Shown piece after piece: positions 44,357 through 56,210 of a DNA stretch of 64,000 nt. This DNA comes from Perca fluviatilis (Eukaryota; Chordata; Actinopteri; Perciformes; Percidae), in assembly GCF_010015445.1 (NCBI RefSeq), contig NC_053122.1:35353513-35417512 (forward strand), read 5' to 3'. The notes beneath the pieces were generated by a model. The model had not been told where the DNA came from, ran no database searches, and saw only the letters and a program-made list of their open reading frames with translations. Position 1 is the stretch's first letter; each line of letters begins with the position of its first letter. The position numbers and the translations under genes are program-made.

Positions 44357-46960
44357 CGCTCATAAAAGTTCAAACATTTAGAGACCGACAACCCAGTTTG
44401 ACATTCCCTGATGGGTATTTTTATGAAAGATATAGATTTTCATTGGAGTGAATTATGTATAGGCTATTTGTCGGCTTGTTGAGCCGTGTGTTGCCAATGC
44501 GCACATCGGTTTGAATTATGTTTTTATATTTTTTATTTGCTCTCATGTTCGCTTACCACTGCCAGGGTTGCAACTGATTATATAATAGGCTAAAGCAACA
44601 ACAGTTTATGGAAAGCACAAATGTAATTATGGTCAGATCTTGTGCCTGACTGATGGGGAAGTGATATTGATAAGCATTGTGATTTACGTATCTACAGCGT
44701 CGGCTATTTTTCTGCCAGCTTCCCTTCATGTTTTAGGAAGCAGCGACTGTATTAATAATGTAGCGTGTGCACAACCCGCATACACTTTGCTTCTCTCATC
44801 TACATGGACCATTTTTGCAAACCATACATAATTACAAGGAAAAATATTACTGAAAATGCATTTCAGGTGTTTGGATAGGCCAGGAGGCACTTTACAGTAC
44901 AGTCCTCAAAAATTCGCAGCATTAATACTAAAATATGAAGAAAAACTACCCATTAACCTTATTACTAATAAATATCAAATTTTATTTTTTTTCTATTTCA
45001 AGTGTATACATCTTCACATCCTTTTTAAAATACAAAAACGTCAGCTGTAACTGTATGATCTGTGATGGGAGAAATGCCTGATCCAGATAAAGCTCTTTTC
45101 ATTATCTTAAACTGTCAAGACTTGTGATAATTAAAAGTTACGAACCAAAAATGATTCACTGGAATTCACTGTTGCAATCCACCTTCCATGTGTAATTAAA
45201 ATATTTGTCCTGCTTTCATTCATCCATAAACTATTCAAGCCTTTGTTTCAGGTCTTCAATTAGAATTTCCCTGATCTCTACAAAACATGCGTTTTTACAT
45301 GCTTACCACCAGTGACGTTTCTGCCATTGAAACTCCTACAGGAATGTACTCTATTGTCTTGACTGGCAATCTTCCTTTGATAGCAGCTCAGCCCTGTACT
45401 CCAAGACAAAAGCCCACTGTTCAATGGGCTGACTCTCAAACACTCTTCCTGTGAGGACACATAATTAAATATAAATTTGATTAGAAGAAACATTGAGGAA
45501 TTTCAACCATTCTGTATGTGTATGTAAATGAATAGTAGTGAGAAATGCACTTGTGTAATAGGCTGCCCCTGAAAGGACATCCTCGTACCTTCGTTACTAT
45601 CAATAAATTGTTTCTTTGAACAAAGGCTTGTCCCTTGAAGACAAAATATATGACACTGCGTCATCAGCATGCCGTATCCTCTTCCTCCTTTTTAACATTA
45701 TGGCTCTGTGAAAATAATTTTAAAATAATTAACATTTTACAATCACAGGCTATTAAACGTGTTTTCTTAATAGAGATAGTGGCATTTGGATGTAGGTTGC
45801 GGCCGACCAGCAGCAATTTGAGATGGAATGGAGCACATCCATGGCAGACAACCTATTCTAACCATGATTTGATCAAAACTGACATAATAAAATGTACTTC
45901 TCAAAATTGAAGGATAATAATTAAAACGGATATCCTTAACATAAACCCGTCATCATGGACACTTTCATATTTTCTCTAAAACGTTAGAAACAAAAGCTTA
46001 ACAAGTGACAGTAAAGAATACTTCTGGGTGGAAGTACGTCATGCAAGCTAGGTGGTTTCAGCTAAAGCAGCGTCCATAGAAACCACTTGAAAAAAACAAT
46101 TGTCTTCAATAAATTTTTTCAAGTGTGCTAGCTGTTATGTACTCGCGTTTCTGTATTTCTTTTTTTATCTTATGTTTTTTTCTTTCTTTGCTTGTAGCTT
46201 AACTTCTTTCTAACTTGTTGATGTATCAATGTTTGTACTTTTGATATATTCTTTTGATACTGAATGTCATGCTGCAAATTTGAAAAATTATTTATAAATT
46301 ATAAATAAATAAATTGTAGTCTTTCAACTGTATGCCCATGTTTTCACAAGTTTACTATTCCTCTGACAAACCCTCTTTTCAATATCGATTTTGCAAAATA
46401 CCTACTAGTGACAATACTACAAGAAAATTCTAACAGTCTGAGCAGTAGGACTGTGGAATTATGTTATGTAAGACATCAAATCATACTGTGACCCTGGATA
46501 TTGAATAGGTGAGCCAATAATGAAACTGAGAAATAGTCTACTTTTTATTTACAACATGTGTACTCAATTCAGTAAAATAGAACTTTAATGTTGGTCAACT
46601 TTTGACCTGCACCAGAGTTCGGATGAGCTTTCACATGAACCGGAATTTCTGACCAAATGCTCCAGGGTTCGTTTTAAACGGAGTGTGTGTGTTTGTAGGG
46701 ATGCGGTGGGGGCCATCAACACAGCAGAAAAACCATCAAACTTGTTTGAAAGTAGTTTTATTCATGCAGAAAACTCAGATTGGAGAGATAATCTAGCTAG
46801 CTGTCGGGATTTACCCTGCAGAGATCTGAGGAGCAGTTAACCATAGTCCTCATAAATCCACCAGAGTTTAAAATTCCAACACAAAGAAAGTGGAAGGGGA
46901 CAGACATCAGCCGAGGGACATCCGGTGGAATTATTGGTGGCAACGGACCTAGATATAGAC
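43831..46960. other. Sparse region with microsatellites
   Basis: (GT)n at about 43996-44015 and (GA)n at about 44323-44354. No coding potential beyond short chance frames. I recognise no element ends here. Confidence 0.4.
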
Positions 46961-46969
46961 TAGTAGAAA

Positions 46970-47201
46970 TCAGGGTGTTTGCATGGTGTGTTGACCCTGG
47001 CAATGAAGGCACATGGTTCTTGTAAAACCACAGGCAGTGCTCAGTGATTGGCACACTGAGCACTGAGACCATGAATCCCACTTTGTAGCGTTCTTCTTCT
47101 TGTCATCAAAATGGATGCAGCAGACACAGCCCAAACTGCCTCCATCTAGCAAAAGAAAAAGAAAAATATTTTGGAAGTGAAGCCAGTTAGTTGAAATCAT
47201 C

Positions 47202-47283
<82 letters not shown>

Positions 47284-50163
47284 ACAATGTCTCTAAGGCA
47301 GCCATTTCATTTATACTTTTTGCCAAATGAAAATCTCCGTGATTTTTAATGGTTAAACACCAAGCAAAGTTAAATAACTATAAAATAAGTCAGAAAAGAC
47401 TGTGGAGCCCAGTTGAAATTTAAATTGAGCTGGTTTGGCAAACAGAGGGGGCTGAGGGGATGGGAAATAAAAAAATTATTTCTGAAAATTAGTGAGTTAA
47501 TTTAAGTAATTATTTAGTGACACATTTTTATCAGGTCACCTGCCCCTCAGTTTATTACAGCACAACAGTTACCATGGTCAAAAAACACAAAACTGCCATT
47601 TTTTTCCCCCACAGATAACAGGCCTGGCCTTTTTAGTATATTAAGTGTTGTACTGGAAATATCCCTAGTTTTCATTTCAGAACCTTTATTTTCAGTTGTT
47701 TCAACTTCCGTTTTTTCGATTAAATGAAATAATCACATTTTCACCACCACTTTTCACCTGTAATAGCATAATTGTGATTACATATTGCAGTATTGTAATC
47801 TGTTGAAACTACTTGTTTTTTATCTTTGCTGCTTGAAAAAGGCGTTATTAGAATCAATGGGACTTCCTGGTTAAATATAAATAACCACAGTTTGGACAGA
47901 TACCTTCATCTGCAGTCATCACGATGGCTACATTAGTGGCTGTTTCTAAGGACTCTCCTTCCATCTGCTGTGCACTTAAAGAACATAAAAGAAAACACAA
48001 TAACATCTTAATAAATACAAATTTGGAATCTTAATTAAAATTTGTAATGCAATTTGGCAGCATTTATACTGTCAATGGTTATAGTAAACCTCTAAATCTC
48101 AACAGCCAATTCAAAGTGTAAAATGATCAGGATACCAAACTTATAGAAGCTGTTTATTGTCACTTGGATAAATATTATATCTATATATTGTAATTTTCAA
48201 ACAAGTGAGCTTTTCTCTGTCAAATGTCAATGGCAGACCTCTCAGAACAGAAGTTTTATTTAAGCTTGAATTTAAGTAATACCAAAAACAGTTTTGTAGC
48301 AATTGGCTTTCAAAATGTATTAAGATTGCAAGAAATACCATTTCCACACATGTGCTCAGAGATCTGTTCCACTGACTTCTTCTGGATACAAACTGATGTG
48401 TCTGTTGATTTAAAGCTTTTTTTATTGATCTCTAGCAGTTGGGGGAGTTCGGTGCCTTGCTAAAGATCACCTTGGCAGTGCCCAGGAGGTGAACTGCCAC
48501 CTCTCCAGATTCCAGTTGTATGATATATTTTGTCAATAATATGTGTAGAGTCTTTAAAATCATAACTGGCTATTGTTGTTTGCTCTTTCTGACTGTTTGT
48601 GAGAAAAGCCATCTGACCTGATCAATTTGAAAAGGGAGTTGCTCTTCCTGAGTATCAATGAGAGGACAATCTGACCTATATGAAAGGGACCACCGGGCTG
48701 GGAAAATAATTGAGCTGATTAAAAAGACTCTCAGATCGGGAGGAGCAGAGAATAAAGCCACTGTGTGAGATGTATTTTGCAATAACTAAAAGGTAAGATT
48801 CAGGTAGGATAGGATGATTTTGGCTCTCATTGCTCCTAGTTCAGGAGAAAAGGTAAGACACACAGATGTTTAATCATAAAAACATTTTAAAGATCCAATT
48901 TGTAGATCCCAGACAGTAACAAACTGTTTGGCCTTGGAATGGGGAGAGTCAGTGTGTTTCATGCATGGCGTGACATCGCGGAAGAGGCTGAAGGACCGGA
49001 TAGCAGAGCCAAGATGACCTGGGGCAGAAAAAATTTATAAAAGTATGAGGGTCTGAGTAGCGGGCACGAGTTCCTGTCTGTTGGTAGGGCGAGGGAGATG
49101 GTCTTGAAGGAGAACTGCGTCCATATGCATATGTATTTACTTTGCAATATCATTTCACTAAAGCTTGTTATATTTTAACTAAGCGAATTTATTTCTGATC
49201 TACCAGTAAACAAGCACTTATAGCAGGGTGTAGTGACTTTAGAATTGGAGTCAGATCAGGTCTGGCGATGGCCCAGCACTATACAAAGACTCACATGAAG
49301 GCCTGTATTATTCTTTAGTTAACTTATTTTCCCCACTTTGCATAGAGCCAAATGGTCTGCAGGAACACAAGTGAAGAAAGACATCAGCCACTGTTAATAT
49401 CGCTTACTTATTTCACATCAGATTTGCTCAGCAGCTGCCAAAATGGCCTCTAAATGGTTTCTTCCATAAAAGGAGGGCTTCTTGATGTCAAGTCCAATGG
49501 GCAGCCCATCGTTGCACTGTTATTCACAAGGGACTGGTAGGGGAGCCTTCCATTACCTCCGGCCTCCTCTGAAAGATACGCATGCACATATTACACAATG
49601 TTACATAGTTGGACAATTCTGATTTCCCTCCTGTTGGAAGCTAGTTTTGTTAAAGTGTCATAATCTTATGTTTGATGGTTAGGTACATTAGGTACATTAT
49701 TTATTAATTTGATAATGCCATTGATTCTTGAAGGTATATTAGGTTATCAAGATATAACTTTAAGGCATTTCATTACATAGGTCTAAAAAAGTGTTTGAAC
49801 GTATGCTTACTATATCTTTGGTTGAAAAGATCTTTTTTTCTTTTTCAAAAGCACAATGATGGGATCTTTAGTAGGGGGTGTTGTGGCTGAGGAGCTGGCT
49901 GCAGATGTGAAAACAGGCAACAATTAATTCCATAAAAATGTTTAATGTATATTTGCACTATTATGGGGCTGAGTCCATTTCTGTGGACTTTCATAAAACC
50001 AATATTACCTTTGAAATGCAGTGCAAAATTATTCACTGTGTCTGTTGAATCAAGGAACACAGTGGCTTCCTTGCTACTCATTTCAAAGACCTCTAAGTTG
50101 GCCTTTTGACTTTCAAAGGACAAAATGGCCATCTCCACACCCAAAGCCTCAAGCTTGGACACC
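46970..50163 (-). CDS. Candidate multi-exon gene, unrecognised
   Basis: Possible minus-strand exons with AG/GT borders: 50163-50009 (VSKLEALGVEMAILSFESQK, KEATVFLDSTDTVNNFALHF); after a ~110-bp intron, 49898-49815 (ASSSATTPPTKDPIIVLLKK); about 49564-49440 (one frame reads PIGLDIKKPSFYGRNHLEAI); 47974-47905 (MEGESLETATNVAIVMTADE); about 47146-46970 (CVCCIHFDDKKKN, CSVCQSLSTACGF, CLHCQG). The first pair of exons joins in frame; the third has a stop near its start in the natural phase. The cysteine-rich last exon could bind zinc. I do not know the family; it may also be chance or a decayed transposon gene. Confidence 0.3.
47206..47283. repeat. (AC)n(AT)n microsatellite
   Basis: About 32 AC units followed by about 7 AT units. 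Long pure dinucleotide tracts like this are usual in fish DNA and are often polymorphic. Confidence 0.95.
48443..48513 (+). repeat. Common fish repeat fragment
   Basis: GGTGCCTTGCTAAAGATCAC, CTTGGCAGTGCCCAGGAGG and TGAACTGCCACCTCTCCAG form a block I recognise as a frequent fish interspersed repeat; its family is not clear from this fragment. Confidence 0.4.
48514..49439. other. Unassigned stretch
   Basis: I see no coding region, microsatellite or element end that I can support here. Confidence 0.4.
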
Positions 50164-50934
50164 TTTACAATTTTTAGGGAAACAAGCAAACCACAAAAAT
50201 AGTAAATAATTGATTAAAAAAACAAAATGGACAAAATAAAAAAAATTTAAATCCAACATACACTTTCAAGGAACAACTCTAAACAGGGCGAGGCAATCTC
50301 CATGAAAAGTGTTGTCATAGGTGAGAAATAAACTATGACAAAAAATAAACTATACATTAGCTCTATATACATGGAGTCTAATGGACTCATAGCCATATGT
50401 GACTACTAATGTTTCAATTGACCACCTTGATCTGAATAGACTAGCCCAACCAGTAGGAATTTAGTTTGAGAGGGGTGGTATAAGCCTTCGGACAATCCTT
50501 TTAATGTAAGACTATTTGATGCCGATAGCCTTGTAAACACTTGACCCAACTACTTTGTTGTACAGATTAATTGTGGTCTTACAGTGCTTATTCTTTTATG
50601 TAGGGCATGGCTTAATTTGAGCCGGAACACGCCGGAACATGTCCGGAACCTTTTTTATTGGCTCCAGCACCTCCTGTGTCACCATAAAAAATTAATTGCC
50701 TAAATCATGTGTCAAACTCAAGGCCCGCGGGCCAAATCCGGCCCCTTGCAGATTTAGATCCGTCCCGTATATCAATTTGGGTTCACAGTAAATTTTGGCC
50801 CGCCTAGTTTGGCGCCAAAGCAAAAACACAGGAACGTGTTTTTTAAACTTAAATTACCTGACAGTCAAAGCATAATTTGACTAAAAAAAAAAAGCAGAGA
50901 GAGTTTTCATATTTAGGCTGTCAAACAAAAATGT

Positions 50935-51330
50935 AATCTGTTGTGGTGTTGAGTGTTTCTGTTTCCATGTTTTTGATGATTATTATGGTTGTTTATATTT
51001 CTGTTTCCTGTATTTCCCTGTTGATTGCGTATGTTTCTGTGAGGATTGTTTGTGTTTCGGTTTATCCTGTTTTGACTGTGTATTATTCTGAGTAGTGTAT
51101 GTTTCTGTTTCCCGTGTTATTTTTTGTAGTCTGGTTTTCTGTCTTGTCTTGTCTAGTTTTACTTCCTGTGTTTTCCCGCCTGTCTGATTGTCCTGCCCCG
51201 CCCTGATGTGTTTCACCTGCTGTGTCACATGTCCCTTGTTTGCTCATTACTTTGTGTATTTAACCTCTGTGCTTCCTTTGTCTCATGTCAGATTGTTTTG
51301 TTTGTGTGTTGGCCTGTGCCTTTCGTTTCT
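50935..51330 (+). repeat. LTR-like module related to 39415-39640
   Basis: Shares, in plus orientation, CTTCCTGTGTTTTCCCGCCT, a TGCCCCGCCCTGATGTGT block, TCCCTTGTTTGCTC and a TGTATTTAAC TATA-like site followed by CTCATGTCAG. The minus strand of 39640-39415 has the same blocks in order. One end lies next to (GATA)n at 51341-51374. Confidence 0.5.
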
Positions 51331-51340
51331 CCCAGTGTCA

Positions 51341-51374
51341 GATATAGATAGATAGATAGATAGATAGATAGATT
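51341..51374. repeat. (GATA)n microsatellite
   Basis: Seven to eight GATA units followed by an inverted TATC stretch, giving a small hairpin-forming tract. Confidence 0.85.
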
Positions 51375-51628
51375 ATCTATCTATAATATATCCTAGGCTA
51401 TTTATTTTAGATAACTTTCATTTACATGTGTTGCAGCTGTATATTTTTAAACTGGTAAAGGAAACCCTATCTTTGCATTTTATTTTAATCACAATCTGTT
51501 TTAATAAAAGAGCTTGTGAAAAGTGGCTTTGACTTAAAACTGAACATTTAGCCCACTTTGTAAAAAAATATAGAGCTATATATCGTGTATCGCGATTCAG
51601 CGTTAACGGCGATGCGAGGAAAAATTTG

Positions 51629-51685
51629 GGTGCACCTAAATTTTGTGCTGGTGCACCTAAATTTTGTGCTGGTGCACCTAAATAA
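51629..51685 (+). repeat. Three copies of a ~27-bp GGTGCACC repeat
   Basis: GGTGCACCTAAATTTTGTGC occurs twice in tandem, plus a third partial copy before TAAAAAAGTTA. It directly precedes the Harbinger-like MITE. Confidence 0.8.
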
Positions 51686-51693
51686 AAAAGTTA

Positions 51694-52276
51694 CCGGGGA
51701 TTTCCACTGGATGCGTAACAGCTGCGGACCGGCTCCGCTGCGTGTCTGCTGCGTGCTCCGCCGTCCGTCAATACCCACCGGGTCCGGATTTGTTGCGGAA
51801 CGGCTGCGGCCGTAACTGACAGCTGTACTCACGAGGACCCACAAGTTCTCGCGAATTCAGGTAGAATAGAACCACAAAACCAACAACAGTTTGTTTTTTG
51901 TTTCAGAGGACTAGAGGGGAAACGACTCTGAGCTGTGTTTTCAAGGTGTAGTTCAGGGAAATATGATCTGCCGTGAGCACGGTGTATTTTATTTTGAAAA
52001 TTAACCGGATATTTATTTTGTTTCTGTGCTCGACTTCCTGTCCCGCACTATCTGCCGTGTGCTGAATTGCTGCGGAGCTCTCCGTCGTCCGTCAAAAATA
52101 GAAGCTCTGCGTATCTGCTGCGGAGGGCTGCGGACTGACGGAACTGGGACGGAGTCGGGACGCAGACGTTCCGCAGTCTGTGGAAATACACAGATTGACT
52201 TTAATGGAAACCTAATGACTCCATCGACGTTCCGGAGACGTTCCGCAGACGTTCCGCATCCAGTGGAAATTGCCGG
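51694..52276. mobile_element. PIF/Harbinger-like MITE, 583 bp
   Basis: Ends CCGGGGATTTCCACTGGATG and CATCCAGTGGAAATTGCCGG, flanked by TTA at 51691-51693 and 52277-52279. The 3-bp TWA-type target duplication is the PIF/Harbinger signature. The interior is rich in CTGCGG and GACGTTCCGCA repeats. It sits inside the hAT at 50706-52744. Confidence 0.8.
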
Positions 52277-53093
52277 TTAGGCGCACCAGTGCAACCAAGG
52301 CAAAAAGTTAGTCTGGAGCCCTGTAGCTAGCCCTGATGTTAGCAACTAGCTAGCTAGCCGATAGCCCCGCCAGTTTGGGAAACGCTAATGACGTTACATC
52401 CACATAACAGGCTTTACAACATACATACATCCCTCGGATGTATCATAACTTCATAAGATAATACCATGGACGTATTAATAGAACACGTGAATTACAACCA
52501 TTAGCTATATCCATTATTACAGCTAGCTACATGAGCTCAGTAGAACAGTCATGTGAGCGTGCGTGCGCAGTCCCGTGGGTCTGCTCACGCATTATGCGGG
52601 TTCATCATTCCAAATTTAATAATTCATTATTCGCTAAGCCCATGGTGGCTTTTAGAAATGGTGCAGTTCCTGGGGGCTTGGTCCCTTGGTGTGATTCTCT
52701 CTTTTCAGTGTGGCCCTCTGGGGAAAATGAGTTTGACGCCCCTGGCCTAAATGAAAAAAATAAATTACTGTTTGTGTAGTGTTCAATATTGTTATCTGTC
52801 TTGTTAGTCTATATACCCGATTGAATTTCCACAAGAATCTTGTGTTTTTTGTCTTGCATTTTCGATGTGTTTTGAGGTGAATTTTTAGGGTAAGACAGAG
52901 GGGGGGGAGGTACTTCAACAGTGCGGCGCTGCACTTAAAGTGACACAAGCGCTTGTGCTGGTTAAGATTGCTGTTATTGCCTCATTTCAGTCAGGGGAAA
53001 AATGTCAAAAAGACACAAAAAGTCGTTTACCCGAGCAAAGAATTCTGCCAACTCCGCTAACATGGCGTCGGCTAGCGAGGTTTCGGATGCTAA

Positions 53094-53185
53094 CCGTGGA
53101 TTTCCCCCAGATGCGTAAAGGCTGCGGTTCTATTCTACCTGAATAACTGATAACTACCTGAGAACTTGTGGGTCCTCATACACGG
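53094..53185. mobile_element. Rearranged fragment of the same MITE
   Basis: Begins GGATTTCCCCCAGATGCGTAA like the left end of 51694-52276, then jumps to GGTTCTATTCTACCTGAAT and GAGAACTTGTGGGTCCTC, the inverse complement of 51834-51876. It has no right end. Confidence 0.65.
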
Positions 53186-53437
53186 GTAGGAAATGTAGCT
53201 ACTAGGATCCCAAATGACAAAAAAGCTGATCCTAGAGAACATCAAACCCCATTCCCTACACAGTAGACTATGTCAGATAATCTTCTTCAGCCTTGATTGT
53301 CTCACCCCCATGTTTTTAATATTTATTTATTATAGCTATAGCATATTTATTATAGCTATAGCATATACACGCCCATGTTATTTATATCCATATGACATAC
53401 ACAAATCACCCACACCAGTATCTTATCTTTATAGTGT

Positions 53438-53800
53438 ATGACAGAGCAAGCAGCAGACAGGATCAGCAAGTCCATTGGCGTTCTAAAGGACTTGATGGAC
53501 ACCACCGACAAAGAGCTGGAGGTATCAAAGTCCAGTGGCATCCACCATGCTGCTCGCCAGAGTCAGGACATCCTGATCCTGGTTGAGGTGATCAGAGAGG
53601 CTGAGCTGTTCAAAGACCAATCGGGCAGCAAGTTCACAGCCTTCCCAAAGTTCAACAGAGACCTTCTCTCAAAACTGAATTCAGGGATGCAAACGCATGT
53701 ATGGTCAAAAAAGAGAGGTCATCAAAGCCCTCGTCCCGCGGCAAATATCCAGACACTTACATTGCCACCAACCTCTGCCATCCCCGGCCCACCCCTATAG
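53438..53800 (+). CDS. Unrecognised 120-residue ORF
   Basis: An open frame from ATG 53438: hydrophilic, partly helical-looking (RISKSIGVLKDLMDTTDKEL, FKDQSGSKFTAFPKFNRDLL) with a proline-rich end. It is preceded by a possible intron end. I do not recognise a family, and no neighbour suggests a role. It could be a fragment of a retroelement gene. Confidence 0.3.
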   Translation: MTEQAADRISKSIGVLKDLMDTTDKELEVSKSSGIHHAARQSQDILILVEVIREAELFKDQSGSKFTAFPKFNRDLLSKLNSGMQTHVWSKKRGHQSPRPAANIQTLTLPPTSAIPGPPL

Positions 53801-53903
53801 GCGCATAGAGTAAAATGAAATTCTGAAAATCAAAATACACCGACACTAATTTGGAAATAGAGAAAGAAAATACACGAATTACTCATTTAGTGATTAATTT
53901 TAA

Positions 53904-54639
53904 CCCTTGTGTTGTCCTTCGGGTCACGGGGACCGGTTCGCGATGTATTTCGAGTGGAGTGGAGTGGAGTACCTACCTACCCACCCGCCTACTTCCAACT
54001 ACTCTCTCGTCGTCCTTTCCAACGCGTGGGGTCGCGTAGGCCCCCCCAGCCGCCCGCGCCTACGTTCGAGTCACTAGTCCGTCTCGTGGAGTGGAGTACC
54101 TACCCACCTACCCACCTACCTACATACCTACCTACCTACTTCCAACTACTCTCGCCTGGCGCTTTCCAAAAAGCTCCGTGGGGTCGCGGAGACCCCCACC
54201 GCCGCAGCCGCCCGCCCGAGCATACGTTCGAGGCAGCCGGTCCGTCTCCGAACCGCTTGTCTCTCTCGCCTGGCGCTTTCCAAAAAGCTCTGTGGGGTCG
54301 CGGAGACCCCCACCGCCGCAGCCGCCTGCGCGTACGTTCGAGGCAGCCGGTCCGCCGCTGCTCCGACGGGGCCCGGCAAGTGGAAGAGGTGTCAGCGCTG
54401 TCCCAGGAGCAAGGACCGCAAAACCAGCACTGTGTGCTGCGGCTGCGAGAGATACATCTGCGGGAGCTGCGTGAGGGCCTACTGCCCGGAATGCGTGGAC
54501 CCGTAGCTAACCTTGCTTGCCTGCCTGCCTCACCTCACCTCGTCTTGTCCTTTCGTTTTCCTTCCATTACACGGTCAAAAGCCCTAGCCCTCGTCCTTTC
54601 GGCGGTGTCCCCCGGACCCCTTCCGCCATTCGATCGTAT

Positions 54640-54677
<38 letters not shown>

Positions 54678-54846
54678 CGCTACCCTCGCTCTCGTCCTTT
54701 CGGCAGGGGTCCCCCGGACCCCGCCTCGGTTACGATCGTATTTTCGCCGCTGCCCGAGCCCTCCTCCCGTGGAGCCCCTCGGCCGTGTGATTGTGTTACA
54801 CCCACACGCACCTCACTATCGCAAGGGGTAAAGGACAACACAAGGG
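53904..54846 (+). mobile_element. piggyBac deletion derivative, 943 bp
   Basis: TTAA at 53900-53903 and 54847-54850; ends CCCTTGTGTTGTCCTT and its complement AAAGGACAACACAAGGG, the usual fish piggyBac terminus. The interior holds CTACCTACC-type simple repeats, three copies of a GTGGGGTCGCGNAGACCCCC-containing ~100-bp repeat, a (CT)n tract (54647-54680), and one surviving transposase domain (54375-54506). Confidence 0.9.
54375..54506 (+). pseudogene. piggyBac transposase C-terminal cysteine-rich domain
   Basis: The frame reads GKWKRCQRCPRSKDRKTSTV, CCGCERYICGSCVRAY, CPECVDP, stop. The CxxC...CxxC...CxxC...CxxC arrangement is the zinc-binding domain at the very end of piggyBac transposases, which binds element ends or chromatin. 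The catalytic core and everything upstream are gone. The domain ends at its natural TAG, so the deletion removed the gene from the 5' side. Confidence 0.85.
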
Positions 54847-54850
54847 TTAA

Positions 54851-56210
54851 ACTGTGTTCACCTCCATTTGCTTTGTCCTCATTATGTACTCATTTCCACA
54901 AAAATGATTTTTGTTTAACCAGTCTTCAAAACACACACACACACACACCTCCGTTAGCAATGCAATTACACAGACACTGGAAGCTTAACACTTTCCCTGA
55001 TCTTTTCTGCTGCTGAGGCCTGGTTCTGAGTAGCTGGTAAAGAGTTGTGTGGATGTCTGACAGTGTGCAAATGGGGCATGCACCCCTCTGCTACTGTAGT
55101 TAATTTCCTTCATGCAGAGAGTGCATTTAGCACAACCCTTTTTTTTATTTTCTTAAGACAGTATTAATGTGTGTTTGACTGTATGGACCTTGATTGTAGT
55201 TTCAAGTTTCAGAAGAAAATTTTAAATATTCCATATTTTAAAGCATCAATCTGATGCATTTTGAGATGCATTTTTTGCCAACCAACAGTGTAATATTTCA
55301 ATATGCACTCATTACAGTTAAAGTCCTTCTGACATTAACACAATAATAAAAGTCATAATTTTTAAAGACTAAAAAGTTTTGGATAAATTCTTTATTTAAT
55401 ATAATCCTACAATGAATCGTGAAAACTAAAATTTACTACTTTGGCCAGGTCATCATCAAATAAGAGAATTAGTACATTCATGATTTTGTCCATGTTAATA
55501 TTAGCTGCTTTATTTACATTTATTAAAAACGTTGCATGGTTTATCTTTTCATATAGCTAGACGTCTAAACTCTGGGACAAGGCCGTTATGTTTAAATACC
55601 TGCCATGCTGAGTCCAAACAGACAGCTTTGTCAAGGTTGTTTGGGCTTCAGATAGCTTTTACAAATCATGTTCCGCTATGAATGTGCACACACGTATTGT
55701 CTGTATCACGGTCGGTCAGTAAAGGAACAGTCGCAGTCTTAACGGTAGCGGTCGCTGCCGGTAACGGGCTTGTATGACAGAGTGCACGGACCGAAGCTTT
55801 GTGACTAGCATCTAATGACTAGCAAGCCCTGTCTTACCGCCGCTGCCGTCCAAAACATGCGCTGCAGAAGCAAGCACCCGGCTCCCTCAATTTGAGGCAC
55901 CAAGTGCTAAACGGCTTCCCGTCTCCACCCTTTTCCTCTTGTCCTCTATTCATGGCCAGCACCATTTGTTTTAACTCCTTTTGTCAACTAAAGCTGCCTG
56001 TATCTACATGCTCCAAGTTTGATAAACTTTGCCTCCATTTTTTTTTAGCCACGTTACCACGGAGACCACACCGGCACCGCACTGACATTTCGACAATCCC
56101 ATTTGGACTTTTTAATTTATTTACTTTTCTAAAATAGTCATACGCCAGAAATCGGGCACCAAGCCCGAGTACTTACACACCCCCCTCTCCCCCCTTAAAC
56201 ATTTTCTCAT
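54851..56210. other. Unassigned stretch
   Basis: A short (AC)n at about 54933-54948. The rest is AT-rich up to about 55560, then more GC-rich. No supported gene or element end. Confidence 0.4.

Larger units (their letters stand above)
50706..52744. mobile_element. hAT element with nested MITE
   Basis: Ends CATGTGTCAAACTC and GAGTTTGACGCCCCTG. Flanks GCCTAAAT at 50698-50705 and 52745-52752, a perfect 8-bp duplication. CCCGCGGGCC lies near the left end and GGCCCTCTGGGG near the right, as in Charlie-type elements. No transposase. Nested inside: an LTR-like module (50935-51330), a GATA microsatellite and a Harbinger-like MITE (51694-52276). Confidence 0.85.

Noticed and set aside
46970..47326. 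Frame with a poly(Cys-Val) run
   Set aside because: The run is the (AC)n microsatellite read through; only the part below 47146 is kept as a possible exon.
53909..54790. 293-residue GC-rich frame
   Set aside because: Translation of piggyBac-internal simple repeats in the wrong frame for the real cysteine-rich domain.
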